Positions 16,293 through 24,159 of a stretch of 64,000 bases of DNA are shown piece after piece. Numbering within the stretch: the first letter of the stretch is position 1; each line of letters begins with the position of its first letter. The stretch covers positions 167,596 to 231,595 of the forward strand of contig JAUIAV010000010.1 in NCBI GenBank assembly GCA_030425195.1. Reading direction: 5' to 3'. A model generated the notes under the pieces. It saw nothing but the letters and a program-made list of their open reading frames with translations, made no database searches and had not been told where the DNA came from. The translations under genes and the position numbers were made by a program. The DNA is from Gammaproteobacteria bacterium (GTDB lineage: Bacteria > Pseudomonadota > Gammaproteobacteria > Pseudomonadales > Azotimanducaceae).

Positions 16293-16308
16293 TGTGACGG
16301 AGATCACC
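16293..16308. promoter_or_regulatory. putative CRP/Vfr binding site
   Basis: TGTGA, six bases (CGGAGA), then TCACC, a near-perfect match to the TGTGA-N6-TCACA consensus for CRP-family cAMP receptors. The outer bases (AAC..) also fit. It lies in the 243-bp divergent gap, about 130 bp from the argA start and 99 bp before the GspE-like gene. I could not find a convincing -10/-35 pair next to it. Confidence 0.5.
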
Positions 16309-16406
16309 CGGGGGCATCGGGGGATGCTCCGGATGACCTTGCAAATGGCCGGGGCATCCCTAACACTGCTCAGTCACCAGTTAACTGCGGCTATTCAAGG
16401 ACTTAC

Positions 16407-18326
16407 GTGGCCACCTCCCTGACGTCAGACGACCAGACGCTCGGCGGAAATGAGACACTCGCAGGGCAGGAGAACGCACCCCGGGATGGGGAGGAGAGCG
16501 TGCCCGCGGATGCCCCCGATCCGAACGCTGCCGGCGCGGCACCGCTGAAGGATCGGCTGGATTTTCTATCCGAGACCCTGCTGGACCTGCCGACCATGCT
16601 CGATGAGCTGGTCAAGGAAGGCTTCATCAGTCAGCGTCAGGCGGAAGACATCCTGATCGCGCCGCGAACGAAGAAGGAACTCTCGCAGCATCCTCTGGAA
16701 ATCGTCGCCGACCGCGGCTACGAGAACCGGAAACAGCCCGGCCGCGAGCTGGACCTGGACACCATGACGCTCTGGCTGGCGGACCGGTCCGGTCAGCCCT
16801 ACGAACGCATCGACCCCCTGAAGGTGAACGTCAACGCGGTGACCGAGGTCATGTCCTATGCTTTCGCGCAGCGGCACAACATCCTGGCCATCGAGGTTGC
16901 CGACGACGAGGTGGTGATCGCCAGCGCTCAGCCGTTCATGTTCCAGTGGGAGACCATGCTCACTCAGACCCTGCGCGGACGGCGGATCCGGCGCGTGGTC
17001 ACGAGCCCCCGGGACATCAACAAGTATCAGCTCGAGTTCTACACCATGGCCCGGTCCGTTTCCCGGGCCGAGGAGGCGGGATTCGAAATTTCGGGGGTGG
17101 CCAACTTCGAGCAGATGCTCGAGCTCGGCGAGCTCAAGAACCCCGATGCCAACGACGCCCACGTGGTCAACATCGTGGACTGGCTGCTCAACTACGCATT
17201 CGATCAGCGGGCCAGCGACATTCACATTGAGCCGCGGCGGGACAAGGGGCTGATCCGCTTCCGTATCGACGGCGTCCTGCATCACGTGTATGAGCTGCCG
17301 AGCGCGGTCAACCAGGCGGTCACCAGCCGCCTGAAGATCCTCGGCCGGATGGACGTTGCCGAGAAACGGCGGCCGCAGGACGGCCGGGTGAAGACCAAGC
17401 AGCCGGATGGCGACGAGGTCGAGCTCCGTCTGTCCACGCTGCCCACCGCCTTCGGCGAGAAGATGGTGATGCGGATCTTCGACCCGGACGTGCTGCTCAG
17501 GAGCTTCAGGGAGCTGGGTCTCGCGGGCTCCGACTACGAGCGCTGGCAGCACATGATCGGACAACCGAACGGGATCGTCCTGGTGACCGGACCCACGGGC
17601 TCGGGCAAGACGACCACCCTCTATTCGACGCTCAAGCAGCTGGCCACGGACCAGGTGAACGTGTGCACCATCGAGGATCCCATCGAGATGGTGGAGCCTG
17701 CGTTCAACCAGATGCAGGTGCAGTCCAACATCGGCGTCACCTTCGCAGCCGGTGTGCGGGCGCTGCTGCGGCAGGATCCGGACATCATCATGATTGGTGA
17801 GATCCGGGATCTGGAGACTGCCGAGATGGCCATCCAGGCCGCACTCACCGGTCACCTGGTGATCTCCACGCTGCATACCAACGATGCACCGACGGCGGTC
17901 ACGCGCCTTCTGGATCTGGGCGTGCCGCCCTACATGATCAAAGCCACCGTGCTGGGCGTCATGGCTCAGCGTCTGGTCCGTACCCTCTGCCCCCACTGCA
18001 AGGTGGAGGAAGCCGTGGACGAAGAAGCCTGGGATCTCATGGTCCGTCCTTTCCGGGCAAAACCGCCGACGCGGGTGTTCGCCCCGCAGGGCTGTCTGGA
18101 GTGTCGGGATACGGGCTATCTGGGCCGCATGGGGATCTATGAGCTGCTGCCGCTGACCGAGAAGGTGGGCGAGCTGATCCGCGAGGACTGCGAGGTGGAC
18201 GGTCTTCGTAAGGAGGCGCTCAAGGAAGGCATGCGCACGCTCAGGCTTTCCGGCGCGCAGAAGGTCGGGGCCGGTGTGACCACCATATCCGAAGTCCTCC
18301 GGGTATCTCCCGCCTCTCAGGTTTGA
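16407..18326 (+). CDS. GspE/PilB-family secretion or pilus ATPase
   Basis: Hexameric cytoplasmic ATPase that powers type II secretion or type IV pilus assembly. At 639 residues it has an acidic, disordered N-terminus (about 1-50) and a T2SSE_N/MshEN-like domain up to about 230, including LVKEGFISQRQAEDIL. Next is the ATPase with Walker A GPTGSGKTTT (near residue 395), the Asp box TIEDPIEM, Walker B IIMIGEIRDLETA and the His box LHTNDAP. A tetra-Cys zinc site (CPHC near 530, CLEC near 563) completes it. No pilus or secretion genes adjoin it, so it is an orphan. glnE starts within its stop codon. Confidence 0.9.
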   Translation: MATSLTSDDQTLGGNETLAGQENAPRDGEESVPADAPDPNAAGAAPLKDRLDFLSETLLDLPTMLDELVKEGFISQRQAEDILIAPRTKKELSQHPLEIVADRGYENRKQPGRELDLDTMTLWLADRSGQPYERIDPLKVNVNAVTEVMSYAFAQRHNILAIEVADDEVVIASAQPFMFQWETMLTQTLRGRRIRRVVTSPRDINKYQLEFYTMARSVSRAEEAGFEISGVANFEQMLELGELKNPDANDAHVVNIVDWLLNYAFDQRASDIHIEPRRDKGLIRFRIDGVLHHVYELPSAVNQAVTSRLKILGRMDVAEKRRPQDGRVKTKQPDGDEVELRLSTLPTAFGEKMVMRIFDPDVLLRSFRELGLAGSDYERWQHMIGQPNGIVLVTGPTGSGKTTTLYSTLKQLATDQVNVCTIEDPIEMVEPAFNQMQVQSNIGVTFAAGVRALLRQDPDIIMIGEIRDLETAEMAIQAALTGHLVISTLHTNDAPTAVTRLLDLGVPPYMIKATVLGVMAQRLVRTLCPHCKVEEAVDEEAWDLMVRPFRAKPPTRVFAPQGCLECRDTGYLGRMGIYELLPLTEKVGELIREDCEVDGLRKEALKEGMRTLRLSGAQKVGAGVTTISEVLRVSPASQV

Positions 18327-21145
18327 AGCCCCTTCCCGAATCACTCGAGGCGCAGGGCAGAAAAGCCTGTGCCGGGTTTCTTGCGGACCATCCCCCGGTG
18401 GGGGTGCTGGCACCGGACAGAGAGGCAGCGATCGGCAGAGTCTTTGCCCTGTCGGAATTCGCCCTCTCGGCCGCACGTCGTCACAACGACTGGTTTCTCG
18501 ACAGTCTGACCGGGGGGATGCTGGATGCGCCCTTCGACCGGGTCGGGCTCGAGGCGGCTGCAGACGATCTGCTGGCTGACGTTCGGGATCTGCCGGCTCT
18601 GCAGAAGGGTCTGCGCATTCTCAGAACCCGATACCAGCTTTGGATCGTCTGGCGGCATTGCCTGGGTGCGGCGTCGCTGGAGGAAACCACGGCGGGCTGT
18701 TCCCTGCTGGCGGACGTGCTGATCGACGAGGCGCTCGTGAGACTCCACCGCTGGCTGACGGACGAACGGGGCACGCCGACGGGTGCCGAGTCGGCGGAAC
18801 CGCAGACGCTGGTGGTCATTGCCCTCGGCAAACTCGGGGCCGGAGAGCTGAACCTGTCTTCCGACGTCGATCTGATGTTCTGTTTCCCGGAACGTGGCGT
18901 GACGAGCGACAAAGGGCTCGAAGGCGGTGACGCCCGGCGTCGGGGCGGTGAGCTCAATCAGCAGTTCTTCGTGCGCCTGGGCCAGCAGCTCATTCAGGCG
19001 CTGGATCCGGTCACCGAGGATGGTTTCGTCTTCCGGGTCGACATGCGTCTGCGGCCCTTCGGCGGCAGTGGCCCGCTGGCACTCGAATTCGCGGCGATGG
19101 AAGACTATTACGCGAGTCAGGGCCGGGACTGGGAACGCTACGCGCTGATGAAAGCGCGGCCCTGCGCCGGTGACCTGGCGGCCGGGTGGGCGCTCCTCGC
19201 GGATCTTTCGAGTTTCGTCTTCCGGCGCTACCTGGACTTCGGAGCCATCGAGTCGCTGCGGGACATGAAGGCCCGGCTGGTGGCCGACCGGAAACATCCG
19301 GAGGACGTGAAGCTGGGGCCGGGCGGTATCCGGGACGTGGAGTTCAGCGTGCAGATGCAGCAGATGATCTGGGGCGGCCGGGAGGCGGAGCTGCGCTCGC
19401 CCCGCCTGCTCGAGGTGCTGCCCATGCTGCCCGGGCTCGGGCATATGGAGCCGGACCAGGAGCGGGTGCTGGAGGCCGGGTACCGCTTTCTTCGCGACGC
19501 GGAGCACAGCATCCAGGCCGAGGCGGACCGGCAGACGCAGCGGCTGCCGGAAAGTGATCTCTCCAGAGCCCGGCTGGCCGCGGTGATGGGTTTCGATTCC
19601 TACGAGGCGTTCGAGAACGAGCTGAACGGACACCGGCGGGCCATTGCGGCGGCCTTCGACGACCTTCTGGGCGCGCCGGAGGCGCAGGCATCCGTCGGCC
19701 GGCTGATCTGGGCGGATCCGGAAGATCTGGAACGGCTTCATGAATCGGGGTTCCGGAAGCCGGAAGCAGCGGCCGCGCTCCTCGAGGGTCTGATCACGGC
19801 CAGGGACCGGGGTGCGGTGTCCGCGGAAGCGAAAAACCGGCTGGACACGCTCATGCCCGTCCTCATCGAGGACATTCTGGACCGACCGGATACCGACCTG
19901 GCACTGGCCAGGGTGACGCCCATCCTGCGCGCCGTGCTGCGACGATCCGCCTATCTGGCTCTGCTGTCCGAAAATCCCCATGCGAGGGTGCATTTCGTCG
20001 AGCTGGTGAGCACCAGCCTGTGGCTGGCAGAGACGCTGACGGATCACCCGGCCTTCTTCGATGCGCTGCTCGACGAGCGCCTGCTGACCATGGTTCCGGA
20101 CCGGGCGGCACTCGGTCAGGCGGTGGAGCAGGAGCTCGCGCCAGTCCGGGGAGACTTCGAGCGGGCCCTGGAAGTGATGCGGGAGTTCAAGAGCCATCAT
20201 GTGTTCAACGTGGCCCTGGCCGAGCTCCGCGGCACCCTACCGCTGATGAAGGTCAGCGATGCGCTCACCTGGCTGGCCGAGGCCATGCTGGAGGCGGCGG
20301 TAGATCTGGCCTGGGAAGACAGCCTGGCACGTTTCCCGGAATACGCGCAGCCGAGACCCTTTCTCGTGGTGGGATACGGCAAGCTGGGCGGTATCGAGCT
20401 GGGCCCGGGCTCGGATCTCGACATCGTCTTCATCCACGACCTGCCGGCCAGCGCCAGTCAGTTCCTGCACCGGCTCGTCCGCCGCATCCTGCACGTCCTC
20501 ACCGCACCCACCTACAATGGCACTCTCTACGAGATCGATACGCGTCTGCGCCCCTCCGGGAACGCAGGCACCATGGTCTCGTCGCTCGCGGCTTTCACCG
20601 AGTATCAGCAGAAAAAGGCATGGACCTGGGAGCATCAGGCTCTGGTCCGGGCGCGTCCCGTGGCCGGTGACAGTGCGCTGGCCGGGCGTTTCGAAGCCGT
20701 TCGCCGGGAGCTCCTCGGACAGCCGAGGGACACGGTCGAGCTCGCACGCGCCGTGGTGCAGATGCGCCAGCGGATGCGGGATCAGCTGGTCCGGAACGAG
20801 GAGAGCTACGATCTCAAGCGGGGCAGCGGCGGTATCGTCGATATTGAATTTGTGGTGCAATATCTGGTTCTGGCTCATGCGCACGAGCACCCTGCGCTCA
20901 CGGAATTCACGGACAACGTTCGAATCCTCGAAGCGGTCGAAGCGGCGCGGCTGTTGCCCGGCGATGCCGCCGACCGGTTGAGGGAGGCCTACCTGTCGCT
21001 GCGTGCAGAATGGCATCGCAGCGTTCTGGATATCCCCGACACCGAGCGGGCGGCACAGACCCTGTCACGATACCGGGACGATGTGAGCGCCATCTGGGAA
21101 GACGTGTTCGGCGGGGTCGAGGACAGTGCCGGTGATCCGGCATGA
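18323..21145 (+). CDS. glnE: bifunctional glutamine synthetase adenylyltransferase/deadenylase GlnE
   Basis: Adds and removes AMP on glutamine synthetase in response to PII. At 940 residues it is full length. The deadenylase domain carries GKLGAGELNLSSDVDLMF near residue 172. The second nucleotidyltransferase domain carries GYGKLGGIELGPGSDLDIVF near residue 686, each followed by a DxR..PxG strand (DMRLRPFG and DTRLRPSG). TTG 18323 overlaps the upstream stop (TTGA), which points to coupled translation. Confidence 0.97.
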   Translation: MKPLPESLEAQGRKACAGFLADHPPVGVLAPDREAAIGRVFALSEFALSAARRHNDWFLDSLTGGMLDAPFDRVGLEAAADDLLADVRDLPALQKGLRILRTRYQLWIVWRHCLGAASLEETTAGCSLLADVLIDEALVRLHRWLTDERGTPTGAESAEPQTLVVIALGKLGAGELNLSSDVDLMFCFPERGVTSDKGLEGGDARRRGGELNQQFFVRLGQQLIQALDPVTEDGFVFRVDMRLRPFGGSGPLALEFAAMEDYYASQGRDWERYALMKARPCAGDLAAGWALLADLSSFVFRRYLDFGAIESLRDMKARLVADRKHPEDVKLGPGGIRDVEFSVQMQQMIWGGREAELRSPRLLEVLPMLPGLGHMEPDQERVLEAGYRFLRDAEHSIQAEADRQTQRLPESDLSRARLAAVMGFDSYEAFENELNGHRRAIAAAFDDLLGAPEAQASVGRLIWADPEDLERLHESGFRKPEAAAALLEGLITARDRGAVSAEAKNRLDTLMPVLIEDILDRPDTDLALARVTPILRAVLRRSAYLALLSENPHARVHFVELVSTSLWLAETLTDHPAFFDALLDERLLTMVPDRAALGQAVEQELAPVRGDFERALEVMREFKSHHVFNVALAELRGTLPLMKVSDALTWLAEAMLEAAVDLAWEDSLARFPEYAQPRPFLVVGYGKLGGIELGPGSDLDIVFIHDLPASASQFLHRLVRRILHVLTAPTYNGTLYEIDTRLRPSGNAGTMVSSLAAFTEYQQKKAWTWEHQALVRARPVAGDSALAGRFEAVRRELLGQPRDTVELARAVVQMRQRMRDQLVRNEESYDLKRGSGGIVDIEFVVQYLVLAHAHEHPALTEFTDNVRILEAVEAARLLPGDAADRLREAYLSLRAEWHRSVLDIPDTERAAQTLSRYRDDVSAIWEDVFGGVEDSAGDPA

Positions 21146-21173
21146 CAGCGTGACCGCAGGAAGTGAAACGACC

Positions 21174-22106
21174 ATGGATAAATTGTCTGATCGGGACGGC
21201 TGGATCTGGCAGAACGGCCAGCTGGTGCCCTGGCGGGAAGCCACCGTTCATGTACTCACCCATACGCTGCACTATGGCGTGGGCGTCTTCGAGGGGGTTC
21301 GTGCCTACGATACCCCGGCCGGCCCCTGCATTTTCCGACTCGATGCCCACACCCGGCGGCTGTTCAACTCCGCGCACATTCTCGGTCTGGAGATCCCTTA
21401 CACCCCGGACGAGGTGAGCGAAGCTCAGAAGGCCGTGTTCGCGGCGAACGGACTCCGGGAGGGTTATCTGCGGCCCATGGTGCATCTGGGATCGGAAGCC
21501 ATGGGGCTGCGGGCCAAGGATCTGTCGGTGAATCTGATCGTGGCGGCCTGGCCGTGGCCGAATTACATGGAGCCGGAGAGCCGAGAGCAGGGTATCCGGG
21601 TACGGACGTCCTCCTATACCCGGCACCATGTGAACATCACGATGTGCAAGGCCAAGGCGAACGGCAACTACATCAACTCCATTCTCGCTCTGCACGAGGC
21701 GCTGGACGCCGGCTGTGACGAGGCCCTGATGCTGGACAACGAAGGCTATGTGGCGGAGGGCACCGGTGAGAACGTGTTCCTCGTCCGGGATGGCGTCATC
21801 CATACACCGGAGCTCACTTCCTGCCTGGACGGCATCACCCGCGATTCCGTGATCACGCTGGCAGAGGAGGCGGGCTACCGGATCGAGGAGCGACGGATCA
21901 CGCGCGACGAGGTCTACATCGCCGATGAAGCGTTCTTCACCGGCACCGCGGCCGAGGTGCTTCCGATCCGGGAGCTGGACGGACGGCAGATCGGCTCCGG
22001 TACCCGGGGGCCGGTGACGGAGCAGTTGCAGACTCTCTACTTCGACCAGGTGCGCGGCGCCCGGGACGTCCATACCGACTGGCTGACCCCCGTCAGCGGA
22101 AGCTGA
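21174..22106 (+). CDS. ilvE: branched-chain amino acid aminotransferase IlvE
   Basis: PLP enzyme for the last step of valine, leucine and isoleucine synthesis. At 310 residues it is near the E. coli length. Fold-type IV signatures are HYGVGVFEGVRAYDT near residue 39, KAKANGNYINSILA with the PLP-binding Lys near residue 160, EGYVAEGTGENVFLVRDGV and FFTGTAAEVLPI. I start at ATG 21174, which has AGGAAG upstream and begins MDKLSDRDGWIWQNG. An in-frame ATG 48 bases earlier overlaps glnE and lacks family similarity. Confidence 0.96.
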   Translation: MDKLSDRDGWIWQNGQLVPWREATVHVLTHTLHYGVGVFEGVRAYDTPAGPCIFRLDAHTRRLFNSAHILGLEIPYTPDEVSEAQKAVFAANGLREGYLRPMVHLGSEAMGLRAKDLSVNLIVAAWPWPNYMEPESREQGIRVRTSSYTRHHVNITMCKAKANGNYINSILALHEALDAGCDEALMLDNEGYVAEGTGENVFLVRDGVIHTPELTSCLDGITRDSVITLAEEAGYRIEERRITRDEVYIADEAFFTGTAAEVLPIRELDGRQIGSGTRGPVTEQLQTLYFDQVRGARDVHTDWLTPVSGS

Positions 22107-22110
22107 ACGG

Positions 22111-23109
22111 ATGAAGATCCTCGTCGTGGCGCCCGCGTGGGTGGGTGACATGGTGATGGCGCATACCCTGGTGGCCCTTCTCACCGGGCGGGAGCCGGAT
22201 GCCGGTGGGGTCGAGATACACATGGCAGCGCCGCCTGCCACGGCTCCGCTGGCCAGGCGCATGCCGGGGGTGAGCGAAGTCTGGACTCTGGAGGTAGGGC
22301 ATGGCGAGCTCGGACTCGGACGGCGCCGGGCTCTCGGCCGCGCGCTGCGTGCCCGGTCTTACGATCAGGCCATCGTTCTGCCCAATACCTTCAAATCCGC
22401 CCTGCTCCCCTGGTTCGCCCGTATTCCGGTGCGCACCGGCTGGCAGGGGGAAGCCCGCTACGGAGTGCTGAACGATCGCCGGCAGCTGGACCCCGATCGG
22501 TATCCGCTCATGATCGAGCGGTTCATGGCGCTGGGGCTGCCCGCAGGTGCGCCGCTCGAGAAGCCTTATCCGGTCCCGCGGCTGGAGGCGGATCCGGCCT
22601 CTGCGGCGGAGCTCACCGCGCGTTTCGGCCTGGTGCCGGAAGATGTGACCGCTCTCTGCCCGGGTGCCGAGTTCGGTCCGGCGAAACGCTGGCCACCGCG
22701 GCATTTTGCCGCGCTCGCCCGGGCGGAGCGGTCCAGTGGCCGGCAGGTCTGGCTCCTCGGGTCGCCCGGAGACAGATCCACCTGTGAGGAAATCGCCTCC
22801 CTGGCCGGAGAGGGTGTGGTGAACCTGGCAGGCAGGACGCGCCTCCTCGAGGCGGTGGATCTTCTGTCGCTGGCCGGGCGCGTGGTGTGCAACGACTCAG
22901 GCCTCATGCACGTGGCGGCTGCCCTCGACCGCCGCGTGGTGGCGGTGTTCGGGTCCACATCGCCGGACTTCACACCGCCGCTCGGCGGAAAGGCCACGGT
23001 GGTCAGGAATCCCATCGAGTGCAGCCCCTGCTTCCAGCGTGAGTGTCCTCTCGGGCATCTCGATTGCCTGGAGCAGCTGATGCCTGAGCAGGTCCTCGAG
23101 GTGCTCTGA
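22111..23109 (+). CDS. waaF: LPS heptosyltransferase II WaaF
   Basis: Inner-membrane-associated GT9 enzyme that adds the second L-glycero-D-manno-heptose to the LPS inner core. At 332 residues it begins KILVVAPAWVGDMVMAHTL, the typical WaaF start. It has LCPGAEFGPAKRWPPRHFAALA and the ADP-heptose-binding CNDSGLMHVAAALDRRVVAVFGSTSP. The C-terminal CSPCFQRECPLGHLDCL is the WaaF Cys motif. It lies 4 bp after ilvE and abuts waaC. Confidence 0.96.
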   Translation: MKILVVAPAWVGDMVMAHTLVALLTGREPDAGGVEIHMAAPPATAPLARRMPGVSEVWTLEVGHGELGLGRRRALGRALRARSYDQAIVLPNTFKSALLPWFARIPVRTGWQGEARYGVLNDRRQLDPDRYPLMIERFMALGLPAGAPLEKPYPVPRLEADPASAAELTARFGLVPEDVTALCPGAEFGPAKRWPPRHFAALARAERSSGRQVWLLGSPGDRSTCEEIASLAGEGVVNLAGRTRLLEAVDLLSLAGRVVCNDSGLMHVAAALDRRVVAVFGSTSPDFTPPLGGKATVVRNPIECSPCFQRECPLGHLDCLEQLMPEQVLEVL

Positions 23110-24141
23110 GTGCGCGTGCTGCTGATCAAGATGTCTTCTCTCGGTGACGTGGTTCACGCGCTGCCGGCGGTGACCGATGCGGCAGCGCGCGGCATCGTCT
23201 TCGACTGGGTGGTGGAGGAGGCGTTCGCCCCCATCGCGGCCGCCCATCCCGCGGTGCGGCAGGTGATCCCCATCGCCTGGCGTCGCTGGCGGAAAGATCT
23301 GGTTGGTGGCCGGGGTCAGCTGGCGGAGTTCCTGCGCACGCTTCGCGCCTGCCAATACGATCTGATCCTCGACGCACAGGGCCTGATTAAGTCGGCGGCG
23401 GTGTCGCTCATGGCGAGGGGGGTAAGAGGAGGGTGTCGCGCCGGTCTGAACTTCACCTCGGCACGGGAACCCTGGTCCGCTCTTGCGGCGTCGAAACGGC
23501 TGACGGTGCCCGTGGGTGATCATGCCGTGCATCGACTGCGGACGCTGTTTGCGGATGCGCTGGGCTATCCAAGGCCGGAGACCCCGGCAGATTTCGGACT
23601 CCCGAGGACCGGCAGCGGCGGCAACCGATGCCTGCTGCTGCACGGCACCACCTGGGCGAGCAAGCACTGGCCGGAACCGATGTGGTGCGCGCTTGCGGCC
23701 GCGCTGTCGGATGATGGCTGGCAGGTGGCGCTGCCCTGGGGAAGCGAGGCGGAACGGGAACGGGCTGAACGCATCACCCGGGGAGCAACCGCGGCGGAAG
23801 TTCTGCCGGCGCTCGACCTGACGGGTATGGGAGAGGCGATCGCGGCGACCGATCTGGTCGTCGGCGTGGATTCGGGTCTGACCCACCTCGCCGGTGCCAT
23901 GGGCGTACCCACGGTGGTGATCTACGGCAGCACCAGCGCCCTGCGCACCGGTGTGCTCGGCCCCCGTGTGATCAATCTTCAATCCGAGCTCCAGTGCGCG
24001 CCCTGCCTCGCCCGGGAGTGCAGATATCGCGGCGCGCCGCAGCTGTGGCGGGGTGAGGCAGTGGAACCCCCTTGTTATGCTCTCGTCAATCCGGAGCGGG
24101 TCCGGGCCGAAGCCATGAGGCTGCTCGGGCGGGCGGGATAG
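23110..24141 (+). CDS. waaC: LPS heptosyltransferase I WaaC
   Basis: Adds the first heptose to Kdo2-lipid A (GT9). At 343 residues it begins RVLLIKMSSLGDVVHALPAVTDA, a strong WaaC hallmark. It continues with FDWVVEEAFAPIAAAHP, LDAQGLIKSA and VGVDSGLTHLAGAMGVPTVVIYGSTS. GTG 23110 directly follows the waaF stop. It is 18 bp ahead of the double glycosyltransferase, which acts next on the growing core. Confidence 0.96.
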   Translation: MRVLLIKMSSLGDVVHALPAVTDAAARGIVFDWVVEEAFAPIAAAHPAVRQVIPIAWRRWRKDLVGGRGQLAEFLRTLRACQYDLILDAQGLIKSAAVSLMARGVRGGCRAGLNFTSAREPWSALAASKRLTVPVGDHAVHRLRTLFADALGYPRPETPADFGLPRTGSGGNRCLLLHGTTWASKHWPEPMWCALAAALSDDGWQVALPWGSEAERERAERITRGATAAEVLPALDLTGMGEAIAATDLVVGVDSGLTHLAGAMGVPTVVIYGSTSALRTGVLGPRVINLQSELQCAPCLARECRYRGAPQLWRGEAVEPPCYALVNPERVRAEAMRLLGRAG

Positions 24142-24159
24142 GGCAGGAAAGAGCAGAAG

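Noticed and set aside
16566..18476. Long minus-strand open frame opposite the GspE-like gene
   Set aside because: The sense strand has unmistakable ATPase motifs. The opposite product has only composition-driven His/Arg stretches.
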